40,132 bases of DNA from Chthonomonas sp. UBA2017. Its GTDB lineage: Bacteria; Armatimonadota; Fimbriimonadia; Fimbriimonadales; Fimbriimonadaceae. Position numbers and translations under genes: made by a program. Numbering within the stretch: the stretch's first letter is position 1; each line of letters begins with the position of its first letter. The stretch is taken from positions 1 through 40,132 of the forward strand of contig DDCB01000017.1 of NCBI GenBank assembly GCA_002335425.1, read 5' to 3'. The notes under the pieces are model-generated. The model was not told the DNA's origin. It worked only from the letters and a program-made list of their open reading frames with translations, and searched no databases. Below are positions 24,159 through 32,086 of the stretch, one piece after another.

Positions 24159-25043
24159 TTATCCACGAATATAATCGAGCAAACTGAGTCGGTCATTCAT
24201 CGCGCCGACTTGAAGCGCGGCTTGATAAACAGTTTCATTGAGCTTGAGCTGCATAATCGCCTCTCCCATATCGACATCTTCAACATCAGAGATGCGCTTG
24301 GTCAAGTCTTCCTTCTGGCGAGCGTGATGAGCTTCGAGGGCCTGAATGCGCTGGAGTTGAATGCCGGTCTGGCCGCGCTCTAAACGCAGGGCGTCTTGTG
24401 AGTTTTTCAAGTCCTGGAGGCTGATATTACTCAGAGAGGAGAGGTCTCCTGACTCCATACGGACTTTAGTTTCTTGTAATCTCTGATAAAGCGTTGTGAT
24501 CATCGAGCCGACGGTACTGTTGACCTTCATGAGCTCCGAAGGGCCGACTTCGACGCGAACGTCATTGGCATCGCCTTGAAAGTTTAAGGTCGTTCCGCTC
24601 AGCGTAAAAGGTGGGGTGGTCGAAGACTGTCCGGCAAAGACATATTGCTGGGCGATGCCTTGACTATTTCCGAGCTGAATCAGGCGCTCCTGGATGCTCG
24701 AAATCTCTCGGGCCATGTTTGCTCGAGCATCGGGGCTCGTTGTTGAGTTCGCTGCGCTCACGGTCAGTTCATAGGCCCGCTGAGTGAGCGTGTTGATTTG
24801 TTCAAAGGCTTGTTCAGATGTGCCCAGATAGTCTTTGGCGCTCCGCAGATTTGTTCCAAACTGTTCGACTTGGGACTGCATCCGCCGCGCATTGAGAATG
24901 ACCGAGGACCCGAACGGATCGTCGCTGACGGTGACCACGCGTTTGCCGGTCATCACGCGCTGTTGGGCATCCAGGTAGCGCTGTTGGGCTTCCTGGATTC
25001 TCTTCGAGACGCTATCGAACTGATACGAGGTCGAAATCCGCAT
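24159..25043 (-). CDS. flgL: Flagellar hook-filament junction protein FlgL
   Basis: Junction protein between hook and filament, exported by the flagellar secretion system. The 294 residues start with MRISTSYQFDSVSKRIQEAQQRYLDAQQRVMTGKRV, the N-terminal flagellin-type coiled-coil. The C-terminus ends in VDMGEAIMQLKLNETVYQAALQVGA, its partner helix. A short middle domain fits FlgL and not flagellin. It has no signal peptide, as expected. It lies after flgK in the flagellar operon and before fliW. Confidence 0.93.
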   Translation of the reverse strand: MRISTSYQFDSVSKRIQEAQQRYLDAQQRVMTGKRVVTVSDDPFGSSVILNARRMQSQVEQFGTNLRSAKDYLGTSEQAFEQINTLTQRAYELTVSAANSTTSPDARANMAREISSIQERLIQLGNSQGIAQQYVFAGQSSTTPPFTLSGTTLNFQGDANDVRVEVGPSELMKVNSTVGSMITTLYQRLQETKVRMESGDLSSLSNISLQDLKNSQDALRLERGQTGIQLQRIQALEAHHARQKEDLTKRISDVEDVDMGEAIMQLKLNETVYQAALQVGAMNDRLSLLDYIRG

Positions 25044-25065
25044 CGTTTAGTCCGTAATGGAGCGA

Positions 25066-26460
25066 CTAGCGCACCATCCCAATGAGATCTTCGGTGACTT
25101 GATCAAAAATCGAGAGCATCCGCGCGGCGGCTTGGTAGCTTCGTTGGAATCGAAGCATATTGGCCATCTCGTCATCGAGCGAAACTCCGCTGATCGCTTG
25201 CTGTTGATTCTCAATTTGAGTGGCGATGGCGGTCTGAGTGTCCCGGGCCCCTTGGTGATAGGTGATCTGTTGCCCGAGCGCGGCCATGTTCTCCTTGTGA
25301 TAGTTCGAGAGCGTCTTTCCGCCCATCATCGTCGCATTTTTCAGGCCCGAGATCGAGAGCGCGAGCCCCCCGTCTCCCGCGAGTCCGGTGACGCTCGTCA
25401 TGATGTTCGCGGGGCTGCTGAGCACCTCGTTGCTGAGATTCAGGGTCATGACTCCGGTCATCGGCAGAGCCGGCGGATCGTTCTGCGCGAAGAAGTTGAG
25501 GTTTGCCGCCACCGGCGGTGTGCCGGGCGTGTTCGTCCCCGTTCGGTGGAGCGAGTTCACCTGGGCGCGAATCTGGTTGGCCATGTCGTCCAGTTGGGCC
25601 ATGCTTTGGTCCGATTGAACAATCCCGGTCAAGAGTCCAGCCAGCTTTCCGCCGCGAATCGAAAAGGTGTTCGTCCCATCGGTGGCCTCCATGGTTGCAG
25701 GATTGACCGACGTGGGATACGACTTGGCGCCGAAGGAGTCCACCAGGGTGAACTGGGAGGCAAAAACGCTCATCGTCCCGTCCGAATTCTCGGCGGTGTT
25801 CACCTGGATCAGACTGCTCAACTCCGAGATGGCGGCGTCTCGTCGGTCCATCAGGTCGTTCGGGCTTGCGCCTTGGACCTTGGCCGCTCGAATCGCCGAA
25901 TTCAGCTCCCCGACCTGGGTCGCGAGTTCATTGATTCGCCCAATGGTGCTCTGGACTTCGGTTTGACTTTGGGTCTTGAGGTCCTGCAGGCTGCGATAAG
26001 CAGTTTTCATCCGGTCGATCAGCGTTTGCGCCTTGGTCCGGACCTGCATTCGTGCTGCCGGATCGGTGGGGGCGCTCGCCAAACCGCTCCAAGAATTGAA
26101 GAACTGGTCGAGGGCATTGCTGATCCCCTCCGGACCCGGTTCGTTATACACCGATTCGACTTCGCGAAGCGATCCCGAAGATGTGAGAAACTGATGAAGG
26201 GAAGCCGTCACTTGATGCTGGCGTCCTTGCAACAACATATCTCGAATTCGATTCACCGAAGTGATGCCGACGCCTGTCCCCAAGAACTGTCGATTCGTGC
26301 TAAAGAAACTCACCGGATCAGTGGCGGCAAAATCCACAGCCTGGCGCGAATATCCTCGTGTATTCACATTCGCCACATTTTGACCCGAGACATCTATCGC
26401 TCTTTGAAAACTTCGCAGAGCGCGAGACGCCAAATCAATGCCGTGAAAACTGCCAGGCAT
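25066..26460 (-). CDS. flgK: Flagellar hook-associated protein FlgK
   Basis: First hook-filament junction protein. The 464 residues are shorter than the enterobacterial protein (about 550), mainly in the central domain. The N-terminus has GIDLASRALRSFQRAIDVSGQNVANVNTRGYSRQAV, the rod/hook-family signature with the FlgK-typical N-x-x-T-x-G-Y-S-R. The C-terminus ends in GVSLDDEMANMLRFQRSYQAAARMLSIFDQVTEDLIGMV, diagnostic of FlgK. It is separated from flgN by two bases and from flgL by 22. Confidence 0.94.
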   Translation of the reverse strand: MPGSFHGIDLASRALRSFQRAIDVSGQNVANVNTRGYSRQAVDFAATDPVSFFSTNRQFLGTGVGITSVNRIRDMLLQGRQHQVTASLHQFLTSSGSLREVESVYNEPGPEGISNALDQFFNSWSGLASAPTDPAARMQVRTKAQTLIDRMKTAYRSLQDLKTQSQTEVQSTIGRINELATQVGELNSAIRAAKVQGASPNDLMDRRDAAISELSSLIQVNTAENSDGTMSVFASQFTLVDSFGAKSYPTSVNPATMEATDGTNTFSIRGGKLAGLLTGIVQSDQSMAQLDDMANQIRAQVNSLHRTGTNTPGTPPVAANLNFFAQNDPPALPMTGVMTLNLSNEVLSSPANIMTSVTGLAGDGGLALSISGLKNATMMGGKTLSNYHKENMAALGQQITYHQGARDTQTAIATQIENQQQAISGVSLDDEMANMLRFQRSYQAAARMLSIFDQVTEDLIGMVR

Positions 26461-26462
26461 GA

Positions 26463-26936
26463 TTACGCCACCTGATCCATCAGCACCGCAGCCATGGCAG
26501 GCCTTTCTCGAAAGAGGGTCTGCTTTTCGCTTGCAACTCGTGCGATCAATGCCAGCGAACCGTTGACATAATCCAGCTCATTCAAAATCAGATGCTGATT
26601 CTTATTCATGACCTCTTGCACGTGGCGTGCCGCAACCGTCACCCGGTTTGCGATCGCCATCACCTGTTGACTCTCCGCCTTTTCAAGAACACTCACCAAC
26701 CCTCGAAGGTGGGGCTCGGCCCCAAGCTCTTCGGCCAGGTCTTTGGCTTGTGCGGCGGCCTGATCATCCAGGCTCTTCATTCGGGTCATGAGCTGGTCAA
26801 GCTCAGGTTGGAGCCGTTCGACACGCTGAACGTCTCGCAAAGTCAAGGCGGCGGTTTGCTCGTGGAGCGAGCGTAAAAGTCGCTCCGAAGTGCTGAGCCA
26901 ATCCCACCAGAGTGTTTGGAGTTGCTTCGTCTTCAT
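26463..26936 (-). CDS. flgN: FlgN-like export chaperone
   Basis: A 157-residue, almost all-helical acidic protein: TSERLLRSLHEQTAALTLRDVQRVERLQPELDQLMTRM in the N-terminal half, and HVQEVMNKNQHLILNELDYVNGSLALI in the C-terminal half. The latter is the FlgN pattern of a long helix with N-x-x-L-L near the binding end. FlgN escorts FlgK and FlgL to the export gate. Position directly before flgK supports the call. It overlaps the upstream rod-binding gene by four bases. Sequence similarity in this family is low. Confidence 0.78.
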   Translation of the reverse strand: MKTKQLQTLWWDWLSTSERLLRSLHEQTAALTLRDVQRVERLQPELDQLMTRMKSLDDQAAAQAKDLAEELGAEPHLRGLVSVLEKAESQQVMAIANRVTVAARHVQEVMNKNQHLILNELDYVNGSLALIARVASEKQTLFRERPAMAAVLMDQVA

Positions 26937-27409
26937 GGTTTTTCCTTCGTTGAAACATCGGTCGAAGTCTGCGCTTTGAGTTGATAAGATCTTTGTCCTA
27001 AAACCCCACGTGCCAGATCTCCGAGGAGCATCTGACTGATGCCCATTTGTTTGCGTTGACTAAAACTTTCGGCAATCGCTTGATCCATCGTCTCTAATGC
27101 CAGATCGCCCATCGGTCCCAGCTTTTCGGTAGACATACTCTTGCGCATGATTCGAATGAGGTCCTTCACGAGAAATGCCTCAAAATTCTCGGTGCTCTTT
27201 TCGAGCTTTTCGATGTCTCGAATCACGCTCTCTACTTGAGACGCTTTCTCTTGTAGAGTCATCTTTGTTTCTCCTAAGAGCTTCTCAAAGTGCTGCAAGC
27301 TCTCGGCCGCTCTTTGGGGCAGCACTCCTTCGAGCTTTTGCAGGGACTCTTGCAAACCGATTCCGGCTTTCAAATCGCCAGAACGCAGAGAAAAGTTTCC
27401 GATCATCAT
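26933..27409 (-). CDS. flgJ: Rod-binding protein, FlgJ N-terminal type without hydrolase domain
   Basis: A 158-residue protein. The segment STENFEAFLVKDLIRIMRKSMS (about 78-99) matches the rod-binding domain of FlgJ ('FE..f...ml..Mr'), and ALETMDQAIAESFSQRKQMGISQMLLGDL follows the family pattern. The muramidase half of proteobacterial FlgJ is absent, as in many phyla, where a separate enzyme opens the peptidoglycan. The N-terminal about 75 residues are an extra helical, probably coiled-coil region. ATG at 27409 or 27406 can be the start. The product caps and helps assemble the rod. Confidence 0.75.
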   Translation of the reverse strand: MMIGNFSLRSGDLKAGIGLQESLQKLEGVLPQRAAESLQHFEKLLGETKMTLQEKASQVESVIRDIEKLEKSTENFEAFLVKDLIRIMRKSMSTEKLGPMGDLALETMDQAIAESFSQRKQMGISQMLLGDLARGVLGQRSYQLKAQTSTDVSTKEKP

Positions 27410-27413
27410 GAGC

Positions 27414-28625
27414 TTATTGGATCTTGATTCGCGCTTTGAGCGAGCCTTGCTCCCGAAGGGCTTGGAGGATTGCGATCATGTCGCGAGGTGAGAGTTTAAG
27501 TGCCTGGAAAATCTTCGCGAGATCGGCTACCGTGGCGGTGGGGCCGACCAGCCCGACTTGCGCCTGTTCTTCGGCGGCGGCCACGCTCGTTTGCTCGGTC
27601 ACGACGGTCTGACCTTGCGAAAACGGGGCCGGCTGGCTGATCACCGGGTCGCTTTGAATCATCAATTGGAGCGCTCCATGGGCGACAACGGCCGGACCCA
27701 GGCGAACATTCGCTCCCATGACGATTGTGCCGGTTCGCTCGTTGATCACGACTTCAGCGATCGTGTCGAACGGCACCATGACGCTTTCGATCTTGCTCAT
27801 CCATGCCACCGGCGAATCAGTCGTCGGCAGACTCAGTTCGACAGAGCCACCATCCAGCGCCTTTGCCGCCAGTTCTGGATACAACTTGGTCAATGAGTCC
27901 ACCATGCGTTGGGCATTGGTCAGATCGGGGTCATCGAGTTCCAAGAACAGGCGACCTTCGAAGACCGTTTGCGTTTCCACCCGGGCCTCGATCAGGGCTC
28001 CACCTGGGATTCGGCCGACGTTCACATGATTTTTCTGAACGCTCGATCCACCACTGCTCAGGTTAAAACCACCGATGCTGACGGCCCCTTGGGCCACCGC
28101 GATCGCGCGGGTCTTATCGCTGGCACCATAGAGCGGCGCCTGAAGCAGATACCCCCCCTGCAGGCTCTTCGCATCCCCGATGGACTGCACCGTGACATCA
28201 ATGGCGCTTCCAGGGCGGGAAAATGGCGGAAGCTCGGCGGTGATCGCCACCGTCGCAACGTTCATCGCGTTGAGGTCTTTTGGGTCGACCATGGTCCCAA
28301 AGTCCTTCAGAGCGTTGGCCAGGAGGGTGCTCGTAAAGGGCGTCTTTCGGGTGTCGCCCGTGCCCTCAAGACCGATAATCAGGCCATAGCCCACCAATTG
28401 GTTGACCCTGACCCCTCGAAATCGAGCAACATCCTTGATGCGGACTTGGATCCCGACTCGCTCCACTTCATTGGCAGAGCGCTCTTGGGGCGAAAGCCTC
28501 GGCTTCGGCTCCTCATTTTTGGCCGGCGATGTCGCTGGCGGAACCACTTTGACGCCCGACTCTTGTGCGATCACCGACACGAGGAGAGTGCTGATAGCAA
28601 TCAGAACAACAGAAAGTTTCTTCAT
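27414..28625 (-). CDS. flgI: Flagellar P-ring protein FlgI
   Basis: Forms the peptidoglycan-level bushing of the motor. From the ATG at 28625 the protein has 403 residues, with the signal peptide MKKLSVVLIAISTLLVSVIA. The family core starts with RIKDVARFRGVRVNQLVGYGLIIGLEGTGD and continues with GSAIDVTVQSIGDAKSLQGGYLLQAPLYGAS. VVINERTGTIVMGANVRLGPAVVAHG and a C-terminal VADLAKIFQALKLSPRDMIAILQALREQGSLKARI complete it. The frame is open 14 codons upstream, into flgH; the signal peptide picks the inner start. About 30 residues of low-complexity linker separate signal peptide and core. Confidence 0.95.
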   Translation of the reverse strand: MKKLSVVLIAISTLLVSVIAQESGVKVVPPATSPAKNEEPKPRLSPQERSANEVERVGIQVRIKDVARFRGVRVNQLVGYGLIIGLEGTGDTRKTPFTSTLLANALKDFGTMVDPKDLNAMNVATVAITAELPPFSRPGSAIDVTVQSIGDAKSLQGGYLLQAPLYGASDKTRAIAVAQGAVSIGGFNLSSGGSSVQKNHVNVGRIPGGALIEARVETQTVFEGRLFLELDDPDLTNAQRMVDSLTKLYPELAAKALDGGSVELSLPTTDSPVAWMSKIESVMVPFDTIAEVVINERTGTIVMGANVRLGPAVVAHGALQLMIQSDPVISQPAPFSQGQTVVTEQTSVAAAEEQAQVGLVGPTATVADLAKIFQALKLSPRDMIAILQALREQGSLKARIKIQ

Positions 28626-28629
28626 CTTC

Positions 28630-29220
28630 TTAGAACAGCCAATCGAGTAATCTAGTGAGGATTCCACGCCGCTGCCGGTCGGCGATCATTCCCTTGCCAT
28701 CAAGCTGAATATCGGCCTCCGCAATCAGCTCAGATTTGATCGTATTTTCAGGAGAGATGTCATCACGGCGAATCACTCCAGAGAGTCGAAAGACTTGAGT
28801 TTCCTTATTCACTTTGATCGCTTTCGTCGCCTCGATGACCATCGTACCGTTGGGCAGAACCTTCTTGACAATTCCTGTCAGTTTTGCAGTGAAATGTCCC
28901 GTGTTGGTCGTCGAACCCGATCCCGAATTGGAGCTATCGGACTGAATCAACCAGCCGCGCAAAATGCGCCACAAGAAGGGAACACTGGGCGCGGGAACGC
29001 TACTATTGTCGGCTTTGCTCGCATCGGTTTTGGCGCTGAAGCTTGCCGTTGAGGACTCGCTCACTAGAACGGTAATCAGGTCGCCCTCGCGTCGCGCCGT
29101 TCGATCGAGCAGCGGATTTTGAGCCTGATCTGACCACAAGGAGCCCGGATTGTCGTCTTGAGCCACGGCCATCGGAGCCACGGCGATCACCAGAAAAGTG
29201 ACAAGAATCCATCGTTTCAT
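28630..29220 (-). CDS. flgH: Flagellar L-ring protein FlgH
   Basis: Forms the outer-membrane ring around the rod, so it indicates an outer membrane. The 196 residues include GSLWSDQAQNPLLDRTARREGDLITVLVSESS, TGHFTAKLTGIVKKVLPNGTMVIEATKAIKVN and GVIRRDDISPENTIKSELIAEADIQLDGKG, all diagnostic. The signal peptide MKRWILVTFLVIAVAPMAVAQ has no lipobox cysteine, while classical FlgH is a lipoprotein. A good ribosome binding site (AGGTGA) precedes the ATG, which overlaps the flgA stop by four bases. Confidence 0.94.
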   Translation of the reverse strand: MKRWILVTFLVIAVAPMAVAQDDNPGSLWSDQAQNPLLDRTARREGDLITVLVSESSTASFSAKTDASKADNSSVPAPSVPFLWRILRGWLIQSDSSNSGSGSTTNTGHFTAKLTGIVKKVLPNGTMVIEATKAIKVNKETQVFRLSGVIRRDDISPENTIKSELIAEADIQLDGKGMIADRQRRGILTRLLDWLF

Positions 29221-30353
29221 AGCTTCACCTCCACCACGCCCGGTTCAAGAATGACCCCATTCAGAACTAAGTTATCCTGCGTTGTCACCGGGATGGTTTG
29301 GCCCTTCAGTCCTTGGGCCTTCGCGCGACCTCTGACCTTGACTTCTACTCCGCCTGAGATCAGGCGAATGGTCACGGGGTCTCCATTCTTCACTGCAAAA
29401 CTTTGATTCGAAAGTGTGAATCGAAGAGTGCGGGTTTGATAAACTGACTCATTGAGAATGATCTCCATCATGACCGAAAGCCTCGTGCCGGATGTGTCTA
29501 CCCGTGAAATACGAAGATCCGTCCTCCCAAGAGGTGCAAAAACATCGGCGAGATTCCCATCGATGGTTGCATCTGAAATGGAAAAGACTTTCGCAAGATG
29601 TTCTTGAGCAAAGGACACGAGCTCTGATCGAGCAATGACTTGCCCTTGGCGGCGGACCATCGCCGGGCTAGGCACTTGAATCTTGATTCCATCAACCGGG
29701 ATTTGTGCCATTCGAAGTCGAGCGACAATGCGGGCATGATCGATGCCCCTTGAGACCCCGAATGCCGGGGAATCTCCAATGACGACGTTTCGAAGTCGAG
29801 TCATCCATGGCTCTGCGGCCTCAATCTCAGCAATTTCTCCCAAGGTAAACGTGTCGCCTGCGACCTCTGACACTGACCGAATGGTCAGCCGAGCCGTCGC
29901 CGGAGAATTCGAAGACGTATGGAGGATGGTCTGATTCTGGGCGGTGATCGGTCCTCGCGGGGATCGAAACGTCCCCATCCCCGATTGCCCTGGCATCCCA
30001 AGGACCCCTCGTTCGGGGCTGGAGAGGAAGCCGTCGAGCTCAGGAGACGTGCTTTGGAGGCGCACCAGCGAGATTCGCCCAATGACGCTCATTCTCTCGG
30101 CTGAACCGATTCGAACGGTGCCATCGGGCTCGACCACCAATTGGTCGGGAGTCCCTTGAACAAAGAGGCTTGGGGAGATTGGGGGGCCCAAGACCGAGGC
30201 CAGTCGCCCATGAGCGATGGTGAGCTCGGCTTTTCGGGCGAAGATCATCCGACCTTCTCGCGAAAACCGTAGATAGCCCTCCCCTTCGACTTCAATCGAT
30301 ATTGTGGGGGGCGCACTACTGAGTATTAATAGAGAGAATGCTGTGAGATACAT
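29217..30353 (-). CDS. flgA: FlgA P-ring assembly chaperone with an N-terminal FlgG-like domain
   Basis: FlgA is a periplasmic chaperone for FlgI. The C-terminal about 230 residues are FlgA: EVAGDTFTLGEIAEIEAAEPWMTRLRNVVIG (first subdomain) and an SAF-like end with SFAVKNGDPVTIRLISGGVEVKVRGRAKAQGLKGQTIPV. Usual FlgA is about 220-240 residues; this one has 378. The additional N-terminal part follows a signal peptide (MYLTAFSLLILSSAPP). It reads like the variable domain of FlgG/FlgF: VEGEGYLRFSREGRMIFAR, then LVVEPDGTVRIGSAERM, then IGRISLVRLQ, ending before FRSPRGP. The start ATG at 30353 follows AGGTAAGG, seven bases after flgG. The gene overlaps flgH by four bases. Confidence 0.88.
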   Translation of the reverse strand: MYLTAFSLLILSSAPPTISIEVEGEGYLRFSREGRMIFARKAELTIAHGRLASVLGPPISPSLFVQGTPDQLVVEPDGTVRIGSAERMSVIGRISLVRLQSTSPELDGFLSSPERGVLGMPGQSGMGTFRSPRGPITAQNQTILHTSSNSPATARLTIRSVSEVAGDTFTLGEIAEIEAAEPWMTRLRNVVIGDSPAFGVSRGIDHARIVARLRMAQIPVDGIKIQVPSPAMVRRQGQVIARSELVSFAQEHLAKVFSISDATIDGNLADVFAPLGRTDLRISRVDTSGTRLSVMMEIILNESVYQTRTLRFTLSNQSFAVKNGDPVTIRLISGGVEVKVRGRAKAQGLKGQTIPVTTQDNLVLNGVILEPGVVEVKL

Positions 30354-30360
30354 ACGAACC

Positions 30361-31149
30361 TTACCTCTTCAGTTGATTCAAGACACCCAGCATCTCGTCG
30401 GCGGTTTGGATCGCTTTGGAATTTACTTCGTATGCCCTTTGTGCCAAAATCATACGCACCATTTCGTCCACAATCGTGACGTTCGACCCCTCGACCATGC
30501 CGCTTTGTACGAGGCCGGCTCCACCCGATCCCGGATTGGCGGCAATCGCGTCGCCACTTGCTCCGCCCGATTGATAAAGGTTTTGCCCGAGTCGAGTAAG
30601 TCCACCCGGATTTGGAAAAAGATAGAGTTGCAAAGTGCCAATAGACTGGGGCGTATCTTGCCCTTCCAGAACGACGCTGAACTGTCCATTTGGCGAGATC
30701 GTAATCGCCTTAGCTTCGGCGGGAATGGTGATATTGGGAATGAGTGGATAGCCATCATTTGTGACGACGAGTCCGTTACTGTCTCGCTTGAACGAACCAT
30801 CGCGCGTATAGGCGATCGATCCATCGGGTCGCTCGACCTGAAAGAACCCTTCTCCATTCACTGCTAAATCTAACGGATTGCCGGTATTTTGAAGAGCCCC
30901 TTGATTGAAGTTGGTGCTATTGGCGATGAAGATCGATCCTAATCCGACTTGAGTGGATTGAGGAATCTGCGTCCCTTGAGAAACAGTCGCGCCTGACGCT
31001 CGAAACGTCTGGTACATGACGTCCTGAAACTCGGCTCTTTGAGTCTTAAAACCGGTGGTATTGACGTTGGCGAGGTTGTTCGCAATCACGTCTAAGTTGT
31101 GTTGCTGGGCCACCATTCCGGTGCCAGCTGTGCTCAAGGATCGCATCAT
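30361..31149 (-). CDS. flgG: Flagellar distal rod protein FlgG
   Basis: Main component of the distal rod. The 262 residues match FlgG length exactly. The N-terminal signature reads MMRSLSTAGTGMVAQQHNLD then VIANNLANVNTTGFKTQRAEFQD. The central GEGFFQVERPDGSIAYTRDGSFKRD and the C-terminal SNVTIVDEMVRMILAQRAYEVNSKAIQTADEMLGVLNQL are all diagnostic. GGAG upstream supports the ATG. It follows flgF after 107 bases that contain a small GTCGG/CCGAC stem-loop (31209-31223). Confidence 0.95.
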   Translation of the reverse strand: MMRSLSTAGTGMVAQQHNLDVIANNLANVNTTGFKTQRAEFQDVMYQTFRASGATVSQGTQIPQSTQVGLGSIFIANSTNFNQGALQNTGNPLDLAVNGEGFFQVERPDGSIAYTRDGSFKRDSNGLVVTNDGYPLIPNITIPAEAKAITISPNGQFSVVLEGQDTPQSIGTLQLYLFPNPGGLTRLGQNLYQSGGASGDAIAANPGSGGAGLVQSGMVEGSNVTIVDEMVRMILAQRAYEVNSKAIQTADEMLGVLNQLKR

Positions 31150-31256
31150 AAGGTTCTCATCTCCGTGGTCTGATCAAACACTTCTCATTGATCCATCCTG
31201 GTTGTGTGTCGGTTCATCCGACCTCAAGGCCATCCTAGCCCTGAGAGGTTGAGTCT

Positions 31257-31982
31257 CTACTGACTTTGCATTGCCTGTAAGAGTTTCGTTGTTAATTCGT
31301 CTTGTTGCTGGATGGTCTTCTGCGCCATTTCATAGTTTCTGCCGATCTGCACCATCGCAATCATATTTTCGATGACGTTCACATTCGAGCTTTCCAAAGC
31401 GCCGGGAAGGATGACTGCTCCGTCGGCAGCTTGAGTGGCGTTCGCACTAAAGAGAGTGCCGCTCACCCGGGTGAATTCTCCTGCGAAAACTCCCACTCGG
31501 CCGGCGGGTTGATTTTCATGGCTAATCGTGCCGTCGGGAGAGATTCGAAAGGTCCCCGGCGGAATTTGAATCGGCCGCTTTTGATCATCGAGCACGGGAT
31601 ATCCTTCGCGAGTGACGACTAACCGCTCCTCATTGAGAGTGAACGAACCCGACCGAGTGTATTGGATCCCCTGAGGGGTCTGGATTGCAAACATCGTCTT
31701 AGCATCTCGCAAGGCAAGGTCCAACGGATTGCCGGTTTCTGTAAAGTTGCCTGGCTGCCAATTGACATAGCGGTTGCGCTCGATCGCACCGGAGCCGATC
31801 GATCCGATCTCAGGGCCGAGGCCTCCATCGGCGCGAAGTTTTCGCTCCATTGCATCGCTGAACGAGATGCCCTCGGATTTGAATCCGGTGGTGTTGGAGT
31901 TCGCCAAGTTACTCGAAATGGCTTCTAACCATTTGGTGTTGGCGATCATGCCACTGGCGGCCGCATCGATGCCTCTATTCAT
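31257..31982 (-). CDS. flgF: Flagellar proximal rod protein FlgF
   Basis: A 241-residue rod protein of the FlgF/FlgG group, first gene of the cluster. It has MNRGIDAAASGMIANTKWLE and SSNLANSNTTGFKSEGISF at the N-terminus. The centre has FAIQTPQGIQYTRSGSFTLNEERLVVTREGYPVLD, and the end has SNVNVIENMIAMVQIGRNYEMAQKTIQQQDELTTKLLQ. It is shorter and less conserved than the FlgG next to it, which fits FlgF. A purely FlgG-type duplicate is the alternative. It is divergent from the reductase gene, with 104 bases between; I see no convincing promoter there. Confidence 0.88.
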   Translation of the reverse strand: MNRGIDAAASGMIANTKWLEAISSNLANSNTTGFKSEGISFSDAMERKLRADGGLGPEIGSIGSGAIERNRYVNWQPGNFTETGNPLDLALRDAKTMFAIQTPQGIQYTRSGSFTLNEERLVVTREGYPVLDDQKRPIQIPPGTFRISPDGTISHENQPAGRVGVFAGEFTRVSGTLFSANATQAADGAVILPGALESSNVNVIENMIAMVQIGRNYEMAQKTIQQQDELTTKLLQAMQSQ

Positions 31983-32086
31983 CCTAGTTTGGATATTGGC
32001 TGGTGGATTTGCGAGGATCAGGTCCGAATCTTGGCAATCTGCTTTAGGTTTTTTTCGGCCTCGGCGACGTAAACTCAGGTCCAGCG

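Noticed and set aside
32020..32046. Sigma-28 flagellar promoter upstream of flgF (TAAA on the minus strand at 32046-32043)
   Set aside because: The element 15 bases downstream matches GCCGATAA in only three of eight positions.
32070..32075. TAAACT as -10 box for the reductase gene
   Set aside because: It would place the transcript start after the AGG used as ribosome binding site, and there is no matching -35.
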